Shown here: positions 26,790 to 38,320 of the stretch, one piece after another | Position numbering within the stretch: the first letter of the stretch is position 1 | Layout of the letters: every line of letters starts with the position of its first letter | Origin: Marinilabilia sp. | GTDB lineage: Bacteria; Bacteroidota; Bacteroidia; Bacteroidales; Marinilabiliaceae | Direction of reading: 5' to 3' | DNA length: 64,000 bases | Assembly (NCBI RefSeq): GCF_016278715.1 | Contig: NZ_JADQBH010000033.1 | Coordinates: 18,794 to 82,793 of the forward strand | Notes under the pieces: generated by a model | What the model saw: the letters and a program-made list of their open reading frames with translations, nothing else | What the model was told of the DNA's origin: nothing | Database searches by the model: none | Translations under genes and position numbers: made by a program

Positions 26790-29216
26790 ATGTGGATTCG
26801 TATTGCCAGTTTTATTCTTCGAAACCGGCTTCCTATTCTGATTGTTTTGGGGCTTATCACTGCTTTTATGGGGTTCCAGTCACGCAAGATAGAGATGTCT
26901 TACCAGTATGCTCCGTTGCTGCCGGAGGATGACCCTGTGAATGAAGAGTATAAAAGGTTTGCAGAGCAGTTTGGAAACGAGGGAAACCTCATGGTGTTGG
27001 GAGTGCAGGATTCTGCTTTTTTTGAAGCCGGACATTTTCAACACTGGCAAAAACTATCCCGGAACATAAACGCGATAGAAGGGGTTACTTCGGTTCTTTC
27101 AGCTTCCGATTCTTATCAATTGATTCGCGACAGGGAAAATAAGAAATTTATAGTGAGACCTGTTTTTCAGGATTCTGTTAATCAGGTGGCACTTGATTCT
27201 CTTAAAAATATTTTTGACGGTCTTCCTTTTTACAAAGGACTTTTGTATAATCCCGCTACCAAAACTTATTTATTAGGCATTACCCTTAACAAACAAATTC
27301 TTGAGAGCCCGGCCCGGGTGGATTTAATGGAAGCCATTAAATCGGAAGGGGGCGCTTATGAGGAGCGAACCGGAAATCAGTTGCATTATTCAGGTTTACC
27401 CTTTATCAGAGTTGAAACGGCGGAGATGATCAAGAGAGAACTGAATATGTTCATTTGGCTGGCTCTGGGTATTACCGCCATTATTATCTTTTTGTTTTTC
27501 CGGTCGTTTAAAGTGGTTATTTTTTCCATGCTTGTGGTGGGCGTCGCTGTTATCTGGGCCCTTGGCTGGCAGGGGATTATGGGTTACAAAGTGACCATCC
27601 TGACGGGGATGATCCCCCCTCTGATTATTGTGATAGGAATTCCTAACTCAGTATTTCTGCTGAATAAGTTTCATCATGAATTCCGAAATCATGGAAATAA
27701 AATAAAGTCTCTTCAGCGGGTAATCAGGAAAATCGGAAATGCTACTTTCCTGACTAATCTGACTACTGCCAGTGGTTTTGCTACATTTGTTTTCACCAGC
27801 AGTAAACTATTGATCGAATTTGGAATTATGGCAGCCATCAACATTATGATGGTTTTTGTACTTTCATTACTGATGATTCCTATTATTTTCAGTTTCCTCC
27901 CTGACCCCAGGGAGCGTCATGTTCAGCACCTTGAAAGGCCATTCTTTGGGAAAATTATTTCTAAGTTGATTCATATTTCACTGAATCATAAAAAAATTGT
28001 TTTTGCCGGGACTTTAGGATTGTTGATATTTGGAGGCATCGGAATTTCCAATATGAAAACCACCGGGTTTATGCTCGATGATGTTCCACATGACCATCAA
28101 TTGTATCGTGACCTTAAATTTTTTGAGAAGCACTTTAGCGGACTGATGCCTTTGGAAATAATGATCGATACCAAAAAGCCCAAAGCAGTATTGGCTCAAA
28201 GTACACTCCGGAAAATGGATGGGCTTCAGCAGAAATTGAAAACCTTCCCTGAACTTTCTGATGGTTTGTCGATGTTGCAGGTGGTGAAATTTGCCCGACA
28301 AGCCTATTACAATGGAGATCAGGCTTATTATTCCATTCCCGGATCCATGGAGCGGAATTTTATTCTTTCTTATTTACCCCGGGGAGAAAAGAGTGGAGCA
28401 GGAATCGTTAGTTCCTTTGTGGATTCGACACAGCAAAAAGCCCGTATAAGCTTTAGGATGGCCGATGTAGGAACAACGCGGATGAAAGATCTGGACCGCG
28501 AAATCAGAGCCGTTGTGGATTCTGTTTTTCCCGCTGAAAAATATGAAACCTCAGTAACAGGTTCCAGCGTAGTGTTTTTTAAGGGAACCGATTACCTTAT
28601 TCGGAACCTGTTTATTAGTCTTGGGCTGGCGGTGCTGTTGATTGCTTCTTTTATGGCCTGGATGTTCCGATCCAAAAGAATGGTGGTGGTATCACTTTTC
28701 CCAAACCTGGTGCCCTTGATTACCACTGCTGCTTTGATGGGATTTTTTGAAATACCGATTAAGCCCTCTACCATCCTGGTGTTTAGTATTGCGTTTGGGA
28801 TATCGGTCGATGACACCATTCATTTCCTGGCCAAATACCGTCAGGAACTGAGCCAGACCAATTGGAGCATAAGAGCTGCCACTGTTCTGGCGCTTAAAGA
28901 AACCGGAAGGAGTATGATTTATACCTCCATTATTCTTTTCTTTGGATTTGGTATATTTACAGTGTCAAGTTTTGGAGGAACAGTTGCCCTTGGTGCTTTG
29001 GTTGCATTTACTCTTTTGGTTGCATTGTTTTCCAATCTTATTTTGCTTCCTTCGTTGTTGCTGGGATTGGAGAGATTAATCACCAATGAATCGTTTAAAG
29101 AGCCCATGCTTACGATATACAATGAGGAGGAAGATATTGATTACGACGAATTGAAAATAGACCAAAAATCCGGTGGTCATCAGGAAGCTGACTTTCCTGA
29201 ACGTACCCAAAAATAG
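26790..29216 (+). CDS. MMPL/HAE3-type RND superfamily exporter
   Basis: The 808-residue membrane protein has two repeats, each with an N-terminal helix, a periplasmic loop and a five-helix bundle with sterol-sensing-like signatures. The proton-relay motif is seen in GISVDDTIHFLAKYR (near residue 673) and degenerately in the first half (GIPNSVFLLNKFHHE). Such proteins export lipids, hopanoids or other hydrophobic compounds. The polyprenyl synthase gene starts six bases after its stop, so the two are likely co-transcribed. A link with isoprenoid-derived lipids is inference. Confidence 0.88.
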   Translation: MWIRIASFILRNRLPILIVLGLITAFMGFQSRKIEMSYQYAPLLPEDDPVNEEYKRFAEQFGNEGNLMVLGVQDSAFFEAGHFQHWQKLSRNINAIEGVTSVLSASDSYQLIRDRENKKFIVRPVFQDSVNQVALDSLKNIFDGLPFYKGLLYNPATKTYLLGITLNKQILESPARVDLMEAIKSEGGAYEERTGNQLHYSGLPFIRVETAEMIKRELNMFIWLALGITAIIIFLFFRSFKVVIFSMLVVGVAVIWALGWQGIMGYKVTILTGMIPPLIIVIGIPNSVFLLNKFHHEFRNHGNKIKSLQRVIRKIGNATFLTNLTTASGFATFVFTSSKLLIEFGIMAAINIMMVFVLSLLMIPIIFSFLPDPRERHVQHLERPFFGKIISKLIHISLNHKKIVFAGTLGLLIFGGIGISNMKTTGFMLDDVPHDHQLYRDLKFFEKHFSGLMPLEIMIDTKKPKAVLAQSTLRKMDGLQQKLKTFPELSDGLSMLQVVKFARQAYYNGDQAYYSIPGSMERNFILSYLPRGEKSGAGIVSSFVDSTQQKARISFRMADVGTTRMKDLDREIRAVVDSVFPAEKYETSVTGSSVVFFKGTDYLIRNLFISLGLAVLLIASFMAWMFRSKRMVVVSLFPNLVPLITTAALMGFFEIPIKPSTILVFSIAFGISVDDTIHFLAKYRQELSQTNWSIRAATVLALKETGRSMIYTSIILFFGFGIFTVSSFGGTVALGALVAFTLLVALFSNLILLPSLLLGLERLITNESFKEPMLTIYNEEEDIDYDELKIDQKSGGHQEADFPERTQK

Positions 29217-29222
29217 GTTGTT

Positions 29223-30194
29223 ATGTCGAAAATTGAAGAGTTTCGCCAGATTATCGAAGACCAGATAAGAATGTTGGAACGGCCCACCAGGCCCGAAGGA
29301 CTTTATGATCCAGTGAAGTATGTCCTCTCACTTGGCGCTAAAAGGTTGAGGCCTGCGCTTTGTCTTACTTCTGCTGCTCTTTTTGGCGATTTTTCCGCTG
29401 CAGTTTTCCCCGCTATCGGGCTCGAAGTTTTTCATAACTTTACGTTGCTGCATGATGACATCATGGACCAATCTTTAGTACGCCGGAATCAGCCAACGGT
29501 ACATGAAAAGTGGGACAGCAATACCGCCATCCTTTCCGGTGATGTTATGCTCATCAAAGCTTATGAATTAATGGCCAAAAGCCCGGTTGGTGTCCTGCCT
29601 CAGGTGCTTGAAGTTTTTAGTAAAACAGCCACAGAAGTATGCGAAGGTCAGCAGTTTGACATGGACTTTGAGAAAACCACTGACGTTACCGAGGATGGAT
29701 ATCTGGATATGATTCGGCTGAAAACGGCGGTACTCCTGGGTGCAAGTATGAAAATTGGTGGCATTTTGGGAGGAGGGAGCTTACGCGATTGCAGTCTGCT
29801 TTACAAATTTGGACAGGATATTGGTATGGCATTTCAGCTGCAGGACGACTGGTTGGATGTTTATGGCGATCAGGAATCTTTCGGAAAAAGGATCGGAAAT
29901 GACATCCTTACCAACAAAAAAACTTTTCTTTTAATCACTGCATTGAACCGGTTAGAAAGTGAACCCAAAAAGGAACTTTTAGATTGGTTGGAACGTAAGG
30001 AGTATTTAGCGGAAGATAAAATTGCTGCTGTGACTCGTCTTTTTAATGAAGCCGGTATTTCTGAGATAACTCAGAAAAAACGGGATGATTTCTTTTTCAG
30101 GGCTATTGAGAACCTTGAAAAAGTGGGTGGGAATAAAGAAATCAGAATTGAGCTTCAGACTTTTGCCCATGAATTGATGGCCCGGGCACGCTAA
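29223..30194 (+). CDS. Trans-polyprenyl diphosphate synthase
   Basis: The 323-residue enzyme has the first aspartate-rich motif DDIMD (78-82) followed by the Arg pair of SLVRRNQPTVH. The second motif is DDWLD near residue 209, in FQLQDDWLDVYGD. It condenses IPP units onto an allylic diphosphate for quinone side chains or carrier lipids; chain length cannot be set reliably from this view. It lies six bases after the MMPL exporter and about 50 bases before atpD. Confidence 0.92.
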   Translation: MSKIEEFRQIIEDQIRMLERPTRPEGLYDPVKYVLSLGAKRLRPALCLTSAALFGDFSAAVFPAIGLEVFHNFTLLHDDIMDQSLVRRNQPTVHEKWDSNTAILSGDVMLIKAYELMAKSPVGVLPQVLEVFSKTATEVCEGQQFDMDFEKTTDVTEDGYLDMIRLKTAVLLGASMKIGGILGGGSLRDCSLLYKFGQDIGMAFQLQDDWLDVYGDQESFGKRIGNDILTNKKTFLLITALNRLESEPKKELLDWLERKEYLAEDKIAAVTRLFNEAGISEITQKKRDDFFFRAIENLEKVGGNKEIRIELQTFAHELMARAR

Positions 30195-30215
30195 TATTTC
30201 CGTTTATTTGATTAA

Positions 30216-31759
<1,544 letters not shown>

Positions 31760-31760
<1 letters not shown>

Positions 31761-32035
31761 TGGAAGATCTTTATCTCGAAATTATCACGCCCGAAAAGAT
31801 TCTGTATGATGGGCTGGTGGGATTGATTGAAGTTCCCGGAGCCAGTGGACGGTTTGTGCTGTTGCGCGATCATGCTCCCATCATTTCCACGCTTGTTCGT
31901 GGGGATATCAGGGTTATTGGGAAAGATGGATACGACCATCATTTTCGATGCAAACAAGGTGTGGTGGAGTGCCACGATAATCATACCGTTATTCTGATGG
32001 ATGAACTACCTGATGAAAATGAGGCTGACTTGTAA
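31760..32035 (+). CDS. atpC: ATP synthase F1 subunit epsilon (short form)
   Basis: The 91-residue protein contains the N-terminal beta-sandwich of epsilon (LEIITPEKILYDGLVGLIEVPG and GRFVLLRDHAPIIS), which links F1 to the rotor. The C-terminal helical pair that gives the usual 130-140-residue epsilon its inhibitory role is missing. The short form occurs in related bacteria. Its ATG overlaps the atpD stop by one base. Confidence 0.95.
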
Positions 32036-32339
32036 ATGTTAACTCGTGACGGGATTATTAGGTTTCTCCCATAACTTTTTTAACAGGATTTTTTTTCACT
32101 CCTTCTCGAACTGTATCCCCTCAATTATATATTATCTCTCTCCCTGGGAGGGATTAACTGATGCCATTTTCCTACCTGAAAAGGATTAAGGGAGGCTTTT
32201 CTATATTTTCCTGATCGATTTCCTGTTTTTTGTCTATGGTTTCCCTATTTTTGTCAAATATTATTCAGAAAGTATTAACAGAAAGTATTTTCCTGTGGGT
32301 TGAAATTTCAGGAAAATTGATTTCAAAAACGAAACCAAG
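32036..32339. other. Gene-free stretch before the polysaccharide cluster
   Basis: No coding frame is supported. It has T-rich tracts after atpC and a TATTTTTG element (32246-32253) with a TTTG at 32229-32232, but the 13-base spacing is too short for a standard promoter. A direct repeat CAGAAAGTATT occurs twice, twelve bases apart, near 32265-32287. The plus-strand promoter of the following cluster must lie here or further downstream. Confidence 0.5.
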
Positions 32340-32948
32340 ATGACTTTTAGCGAAACCTGTAACAAGATTTTTATTCAGTCCACCGAGCATTATCATGAAT
32401 TTGACAATGTGGATGCTACCCCGGAAAACCCGTATAAAGAGGAAACTATTGAGGATTTGCTCTTCAGAAAAAACTGGATTGATGCCGTGCAGTGGCACCT
32501 GGAAGATATTATTCGTGACCCTGAAATTCAGCCCGACGAGGCCTTGAAAATTAAACGTCGCATTGACAGCTCCAATCAGGACAGAACTGATTTGGTAGAA
32601 TCTATCGATGATTTCTTTTTGGCCAAATATAAGGATGTGAAAATCGCTTCTGATGCGACCATCAACACTGAGAGTCCTGCATGGGCTATCGACCGTCTTT
32701 CAATTCTGGCGCTTAAAATTTACCACATGGAGCAGGAAGTTAAGCGCGTTGATGCTTCTCCCAAACATCTGGAACAATGTAATCTGAAACTTTCCGTTTT
32801 GCTTCAGCAACGTGAAGATTTAAGCACTGCCATCGACCAGCTCATCGGAGATATTGAAGCAGGAAAGAAGTACATGAAAACCTATAAACAGATGAAAATG
32901 TACAACGATCCGGCATTGAACCCCATTTTGTATAAAAACAAGAAATAG
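32340..32948 (+). CDS. DUF4254 protein
   Basis: The 202-residue, mainly helical protein has no signal peptide or membrane helix. Its sequence (for example NPYKEETIEDLLFRKNW and RIDSSNQDRTDLVE) matches my recollection of DUF4254, a family found almost only in Bacteroidota beside LPS-core glycosyltransferases. Its function is unknown. The GT9 gene starts three bases after its stop. Confidence 0.8.
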   Translation: MTFSETCNKIFIQSTEHYHEFDNVDATPENPYKEETIEDLLFRKNWIDAVQWHLEDIIRDPEIQPDEALKIKRRIDSSNQDRTDLVESIDDFFLAKYKDVKIASDATINTESPAWAIDRLSILALKIYHMEQEVKRVDASPKHLEQCNLKLSVLLQQREDLSTAIDQLIGDIEAGKKYMKTYKQMKMYNDPALNPILYKNKK

Positions 32949-32951
32949 GTT

Positions 32952-33983
32952 TTGAAGAAAAGAGTTCTTGTTTTTCGTTTTAGCGCCCTGGGCGATGTGG
33001 CTATGACGGTTCCTGTTTTGTGGTCGTTTCTGGAGAAATACCCCGATCATGAAATTTGGTTTGTTTCGCGGCCTTTTGCCAGGGATTTTGTTGCCCCGTT
33101 GCCCCGTGTTCATTTCGTTCCTGTTGATTTAAAGCAGAAACACAAAGGCCTGGCCGGACTTTTTCTTCTGTTCAGGGAGTTGAAAATGCAGGGCCCGTGG
33201 GATGCCGTTGTTGATTTGCACAGCGTCTTACGGACGCATGTACTTACAACCTTGTTTCAGCTTTCGGGAGTCAGGGTTTCAAAAATTGATAAAGGTCGTT
33301 CAGAAAAAAAGAAGCTAACTCGTAAAGACAAAAAGGTTTTTAAGGCCCTGCCGACAACAGCCGAGCGCTACAGACAAACCTTTGCAAAAGCAGGATTTCC
33401 GTTTGAATTGCAAAAATTTCCCGGAAAAACATTATACGGAAAAGACTCGCTTGATTCAAAAAGTCCCCCTTGGGGGGATTTAGGTGGCTCCTCTTTTTTA
33501 GTCGGTATTGCTCCGTTTGCCAAACATCATTGGAAGATGTGGCCCGAAGAGAAAATGTTGAAACTGCTTGGGTTGCTTGAAGAGAGGGAGATTCCGGTTA
33601 TTTTATTTGGAGGTCCCGGACAGGAACAGGAAAAGCTGGAGCAATGGGCTTCCGATTTTAAAAATGCCCGCACCTTTGCCGGAAAATTATCAATGGCTGA
33701 GGAATTGGAGCTTATATGCCGTCTGAGTGTGATGATATCTATGGATTCAGCAAATATGCATATTGCAAGTTTAGCCGGAACCCGTGTGGTAAGTATTTGG
33801 GGTGCTACACATCCGTATGCAGGTTTTTATGGTTATGGGCAATCAGCCGAAGACGCCGTTCAGGTGGAGTTGGATTGCAGGCCTTGTTCAGTCTTTGGAA
33901 ATAAGCCCTGCCACCGTGGTGATTTTGCCTGTATGGAACGAATTACTCCGGAAATGGTAGTGGAGCAAACTTTAAATACCTAA
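32952..33983 (+). CDS. Glycosyltransferase family 9 (heptosyltransferase-like)
   Basis: The 343-residue protein has the GT9 N-terminus (VLVFRFSALGDVAMTVPVL), a GIAPFAKHHWKMWP loop and the donor-site segment DSANMHIASLAG. It should add a heptose-like sugar to the LPS inner core at the cytosolic membrane face. The start is a TTG at 32952; no ATG lies upstream of the Rossmann strand, so the TTG is needed. A palindromic C-run/G-run repeat (33459-33490) lies in frame and encodes SPPWGDLGG between the two domains. Confidence 0.85.
   Translation: MKKRVLVFRFSALGDVAMTVPVLWSFLEKYPDHEIWFVSRPFARDFVAPLPRVHFVPVDLKQKHKGLAGLFLLFRELKMQGPWDAVVDLHSVLRTHVLTTLFQLSGVRVSKIDKGRSEKKKLTRKDKKVFKALPTTAERYRQTFAKAGFPFELQKFPGKTLYGKDSLDSKSPPWGDLGGSSFLVGIAPFAKHHWKMWPEEKMLKLLGLLEEREIPVILFGGPGQEQEKLEQWASDFKNARTFAGKLSMAEELELICRLSVMISMDSANMHIASLAGTRVVSIWGATHPYAGFYGYGQSAEDAVQVELDCRPCSVFGNKPCHRGDFACMERITPEMVVEQTLNT
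33459..33490 (+). repeat. In-frame palindromic repeat inside the GT9 gene
   Basis: AAAGTCCCCCTTGGGGGG and the following GATTTAGGTGGCTC resemble the C-run/G-run, TTAG-containing repeat at the window start. Here it lies inside a coding region, without breaking the frame, at the junction between the N- and C-terminal GT9 domains. Confidence 0.5.
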
Positions 33984-34000
33984 AACTTTTATTGGCCCGG

Positions 34001-36274
34001 ATGATGAATATCGCATTAATTAACTCAATAGGAAAAAATAAATGGGGCGGTGGCGAGAAATGGATGATTATGACTGCTTCCGGGCTCAAGGCTCTTGGGC
34101 ACAACGTATTAATCGTCTGTCGTAAAAACTCCGTTCTTTCCAGAAGAGCAAAAGCGGAAAATCTTTCTGTGAAAGAAATTGGTGCCAATTCAGATTTCGA
34201 TATCATTGCCTGCTGGCGGTTTTGTCGCTTTTTTAAAGAATTTCAGCCAAAAGCTGTTATTGGTTGTCAGAATAAGGATTGGAGAGTTGCTTCTGTTGCC
34301 CTTAAAATTATTGGTGCTGATGCCAAAGTGTATTCCCGCCAGGGTCTGCAATTACTTAAAAACCATTGGTGGTACAAATGGACGGTTAAGCTTTTTTGCG
34401 ACGGGATTATTACCAATACCCATACCATCAAAAAAGAATATGAATCCTTTCTGCCCGTTAAGAAGGATTTTATTAAAGTAATTTTTAATGGGGTGGAAGA
34501 ATTACAGGAACAGGGGAACTTTTTTGATTTTTCTCCCTGGATTTCTGCTGAAGTGAAAAATCCGGTTATCGTCTTATCCACCGGACGGCTTGCGAGACAA
34601 AAAGGGTTTAAGTTTTTGGTGGAAGCTGCCCGATATATTGTTGAGCAGCATGATAACGTATTTTTCTTTTTGGCTGGAAAAGGCCGATTGGAAAGTCAAT
34701 TATTAAAACTGATTAGAAAATATAACCTGGAGAAACGGTTTTTTCTGATTGGATTTCAAGAAGATATTTCCGGATTGCTTCGCGCTGCGGATATTTTTGT
34801 AATTCCGTCGTTGTATGAAGGGATGCCCAACTCTGTGTTAGAAGCTATGAGTTACAAATTGCCTGTAGTAGCCAGTAATGTAAATGGTGTAAGCGAGCTA
34901 ATAAAGGACGGAGAAAATGGATTTTCTATTAAGAGTGGCGATGTGGCACAATTGGTTGACAAACTTAATGTATTGATTTCTGATGGAGGAAAGAGGATGG
35001 AATTGGGCGAAAAAGGACATTTTTTTGTAAAAGATAATTTCTCTATTGACCGAATGGTTCAGGAGTTTGACCGTTTTATCAAAGGTGATGCAGAAAATAG
35101 GCGCCCGAAAAAACGGATGACTAATGTTCCAGACGGATTATCTTTTGACATGAGAATTGCCTACGATGCCAAAAGGGTGTATCACAACTTCACTGGTTTG
35201 GGGAATTATAGCAGAGATCTTATCAGAATTTTAAAGCAATTTTTTCCCCGAAACCAGTATTTGCTTTATAATCCCAAGGCCTCTAAAAAACATGTTTTTG
35301 ATGTTGATAATAAGCATGTGGTAGAAATAAGGCCCAAAGGGAAGTTTTTTAAACTTTTTCCCTCCGTGTGGCGCCAGTTTAAAATAGTTAATGACCTTAA
35401 ACGTGACGGGGTTAAGCTATTTCACGGCCTCTCGGGAGAAATCCCTACAGGTCTGAAACAGCATGGAATAAAAAGTATGGTTACCGTACACGATCTTATC
35501 TTTTTGCGGTTTCCCAAATTCTATTCTTTTTTCGACCGGGAAATCCATACCATTAAAGCCAGACATTCCACCAGAAATGCAGATGTTGTTGTTGCTGTCA
35601 GTGAACAAACAAAAAACGATGTTGTAGAATTTTTTGGGGTTGACCCTTCCAAAATAAGGGTTATTTATCAGGGCTGCCAGGATATTTACAAGCAGAAATT
35701 TCCGGCTGAAGAAATTGAGCGCGTACGAAAAAAATACAATCTTCCGGAGCAATACCTTCTTAATGTTGGAACCATTGAGGAGCGGAAAAACATTCTTCTG
35801 GGGGTGAAAGCCATAAAGGATCTGGATACCCATCTGGCTATTGTAGGCTCCGAAACAGAATATACAAGCAGAGTTAAAGAATATATTCTGCACAATGAGA
35901 TGGGCGATAAAGTGTCCTTTTTGAAAGGAGTTCCCAACGACGAACTGGCCATGCTATATCAGGGGGCATCATTGTTTGTTTATCCTTCTCTTTTCGAGGG
36001 TTTTGGAATTCCAATTATCGAAGCTTTGTTTTCCGATACCCCGGTGGTCACCTCAAAAGGCGGTTGTTTTGGAGAAGCAGGCGGTGCCGGGAGCTTATAT
36101 ATTGATCCCTTTAGTGTGGAGGAATTAAAAGATGCGATTGTTAAGGTTCTGACTGATTCGGCTCTCAGGGAAAGGCTGGTTGTGTCAGGGAGAGAGCACG
36201 TTAAGAAATTCTCTGATGAGTTTATTGCCGACCAATATATGGCATTGTATCGGTCATTGTTGCTTGAGAAATAA
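34001..36274 (+). CDS. Tandem double glycosyltransferase (GT4-GT4)
   Basis: The protein is about 757 residues, two complete GT4 (GT-B) units joined in one frame. Unit 1 (about 1-370) opens with IALINSIGKNKWGGGE and has the EX7E region EGMPNSVLEAMSYKLPVVAS (about 273-292). Unit 2 (about 383-757) restarts with MRIAYDAKRVYHNFTGLGNY and has EGFGIPIIEALFSDTPVVTS (about 666-685). Both units keep the catalytic glutamates, so it probably adds two sugars in succession. The longest frame starts with TTG at 33992; the ATG at 34001 is preferred. It lies in the polysaccharide cluster, 17 bases after GT9. Confidence 0.87.
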   Translation: MMNIALINSIGKNKWGGGEKWMIMTASGLKALGHNVLIVCRKNSVLSRRAKAENLSVKEIGANSDFDIIACWRFCRFFKEFQPKAVIGCQNKDWRVASVALKIIGADAKVYSRQGLQLLKNHWWYKWTVKLFCDGIITNTHTIKKEYESFLPVKKDFIKVIFNGVEELQEQGNFFDFSPWISAEVKNPVIVLSTGRLARQKGFKFLVEAARYIVEQHDNVFFFLAGKGRLESQLLKLIRKYNLEKRFFLIGFQEDISGLLRAADIFVIPSLYEGMPNSVLEAMSYKLPVVASNVNGVSELIKDGENGFSIKSGDVAQLVDKLNVLISDGGKRMELGEKGHFFVKDNFSIDRMVQEFDRFIKGDAENRRPKKRMTNVPDGLSFDMRIAYDAKRVYHNFTGLGNYSRDLIRILKQFFPRNQYLLYNPKASKKHVFDVDNKHVVEIRPKGKFFKLFPSVWRQFKIVNDLKRDGVKLFHGLSGEIPTGLKQHGIKSMVTVHDLIFLRFPKFYSFFDREIHTIKARHSTRNADVVVAVSEQTKNDVVEFFGVDPSKIRVIYQGCQDIYKQKFPAEEIERVRKKYNLPEQYLLNVGTIEERKNILLGVKAIKDLDTHLAIVGSETEYTSRVKEYILHNEMGDKVSFLKGVPNDELAMLYQGASLFVYPSLFEGFGIPIIEALFSDTPVVTSKGGCFGEAGGAGSLYIDPFSVEELKDAIVKVLTDSALRERLVVSGREHVKKFSDEFIADQYMALYRSLLLEK

Positions 36275-36289
36275 AAAAAGAAATGTGTT

Positions 36290-37162
36290 ATGAAGGTTTG
36301 TGGTTTTACAATTGTCAGAAATGCCATAAAATACGGTTATCCGGTAGTTGAGTCCATTAATTCTGTTCTCCCCGTATGCGATCACTTCATTGTGGCCGTT
36401 GGCAAATCGGAGGATAATACTTTAGAGTTGATTAAGAGCATCGCCTCACCAAAGATTGAAATTCTTAAAACTGAGTGGGACGAATCACTTCAAGGAGGAG
36501 GCCGGGTGTTGGCTGTTGAGACCAATAAGGCAATGGATGCCATTGGCGAGGAGTTTGACTGGTGCTTTTACATCCAGGCAGATGAGGTTATCCATGAGAA
36601 GTATTACCCTGAAATTCAGGAACAGATGAACTTTTGGAAAGATCATCCTCAGGTGGAGGGGCTTTTATTTAAGTATTTGCACTTTTGGGGTACTTACGAT
36701 TATGTGGGAACCAACAGAATGTGGTACCGGCATGAGATTAGAATTATCCGAAATGATAAGTCTATTCGTTCCTACAAAGATGCACAAGGCTTTCGGAAAA
36801 ACAACCAAAAACTGAACGTTAAGCTTGTTGATGCATATGTATACCATTATGGATGGGTAAGGTCTCCGGAGACGATTAGGGAGAAGATGAGTAGTTTTCA
36901 TGCACTTTATCACTCAGGTGAGAAACTTAAAGAAAAACAAAGACAATCTGAGGATTTCGATTATGCACAGGTTGGGTCAGTCAGGAAATTTGAAGGATCT
37001 CATCCTGAGGTGATGAAACCTATGATTGAGAAGTTAGATTGGCACGTAAATATTGATGTGTCCCGAAAAAATATTGGTTTAAAAGATTATCTTTTATACC
37101 TTTTTGAAAAGGCTTTTGGATATCGATTGTTTGAATACAAGAATTATAAGGTTGTTAAATAG
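36290..37162 (+). CDS. Glycosyltransferase family 2-like protein
   Basis: The 290-residue protein has a GT-A fold beginning FTIVRNAIKYGYPVVESI. A DxD-like metal site QADEV is seen near residue 99. His/Trp-rich motifs typical of the Bacteroidota GT2 group follow (YVYHYGWVRSPETI). It is cytosolic or membrane-associated. It lies 15 bases after the double GT4 in the same transcript. Donor and acceptor are unknown. Confidence 0.8.
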   Translation: MKVCGFTIVRNAIKYGYPVVESINSVLPVCDHFIVAVGKSEDNTLELIKSIASPKIEILKTEWDESLQGGGRVLAVETNKAMDAIGEEFDWCFYIQADEVIHEKYYPEIQEQMNFWKDHPQVEGLLFKYLHFWGTYDYVGTNRMWYRHEIRIIRNDKSIRSYKDAQGFRKNNQKLNVKLVDAYVYHYGWVRSPETIREKMSSFHALYHSGEKLKEKQRQSEDFDYAQVGSVRKFEGSHPEVMKPMIEKLDWHVNIDVSRKNIGLKDYLLYLFEKAFGYRLFEYKNYKVVK

Positions 37163-37381
37163 AAGTTATTCTGAAAAAAATATTTGGAAAATAACTGTCA
37201 GATAATTATTTATCTTCGACGTTTTTATCTATTTTATTTATTTTTTTTCATATGTTAAATAATTTAAGAAGTTTTAGATTACCAGACAAATGAAAGAAAG
37301 TACTGGTTGTTTATTATTCTGGAAAATATAGATTTGTGCAGTTGTTAAAAAAGCTATTGTAATAGAAACCGAATAAGAAAT

Positions 37382-38320
37382 ATGCTGACCTGGAATTATC
37401 AAACCAACAAGAACATTAATCTAAAATTTTCAATTGTTATTCCTTCATGGAACAATCTTGAAATGTTAAAAACCTGCGTGAAAAGTATTCAAAAGAACTC
37501 AACTTTCCAGCATCAAATCATAGTTCATGTAAATGAAGGCACGGATGGGACGCTGGAATGGGTGAAGGAGCAGGGGTTTGATTATACACATAGTGTGCAG
37601 AATGTTGGTGTTTGCTGGGCAATGAATGCGTGTAGGAGCCTGGTGCAAACAGATTACCTTGCGTTTTTAAATGATGATATGTATGTCCTGCCTGAATGGG
37701 ATCTGGCCTTGTGGAAAGAAATTGAAGTCCTTCCCGATAATTTCTTCTTCTTATCATCTACTACCATTGAACCTCGAATTTCTCCACATCCCGGAATATT
37801 AGCTCCTTTTGATTACGGAACAACACCTGATAACTTCAGAGAGGAAGCGTTGCTCAATGAGCAAAGGAGTATCCCCGGGAACGATTGGCATGGAGCAACA
37901 TGGCCTCCGAATATTGTGCACGTTAATGTGTGGGATTTGGTAGGAGGTTATTCCATTGAGTATTTTCCTGGCTTGTATTCAGATCCTGATTTTTCAATGA
38001 AACTTTATGAAGCAGGGGTTCGGTATTTCAAGGGGATTGATGCCAGCCGTGCGTATCATTTTGGTTCTAAATCTACCCGAAGAATCAAGATGAATAAGGG
38101 AAGTAAACAGTTTCTCAATAAATGGGGTATTACTTCAGCTTCGTTCACTCGTATCTTTCTTAAGAGAGGGCAGCGCTATACTTCACCTGTTGTTGTGAGT
38201 TCGGATGATAAAGCTTTCAAAAAGGCAAGGGTAAAGAGTTGTTTGAAAAGGTTTTTTTGGAGTTTCAGCGGAACCGGCCGAACCATCGGATTGAATTCGT
38301 ATGATAAATTCGAAGATTAA
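37382..38320 (+). CDS. Glycosyltransferase family 2
   Basis: The 312-residue protein has the GT2 start FSIVIPSWNNLEMLKTCVKS and the nucleotide-sugar/metal motif FLNDDMY near residue 100. A 219-base AT-rich gap separates it from the previous gene, so an internal promoter is possible, although no TAnnTTTG was found. Its stop codon overlaps the next ATG by one base. Confidence 0.85.
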   Translation: MLTWNYQTNKNINLKFSIVIPSWNNLEMLKTCVKSIQKNSTFQHQIIVHVNEGTDGTLEWVKEQGFDYTHSVQNVGVCWAMNACRSLVQTDYLAFLNDDMYVLPEWDLALWKEIEVLPDNFFFLSSTTIEPRISPHPGILAPFDYGTTPDNFREEALLNEQRSIPGNDWHGATWPPNIVHVNVWDLVGGYSIEYFPGLYSDPDFSMKLYEAGVRYFKGIDASRAYHFGSKSTRRIKMNKGSKQFLNKWGITSASFTRIFLKRGQRYTSPVVVSSDDKAFKKARVKSCLKRFFWSFSGTGRTIGLNSYDKFED

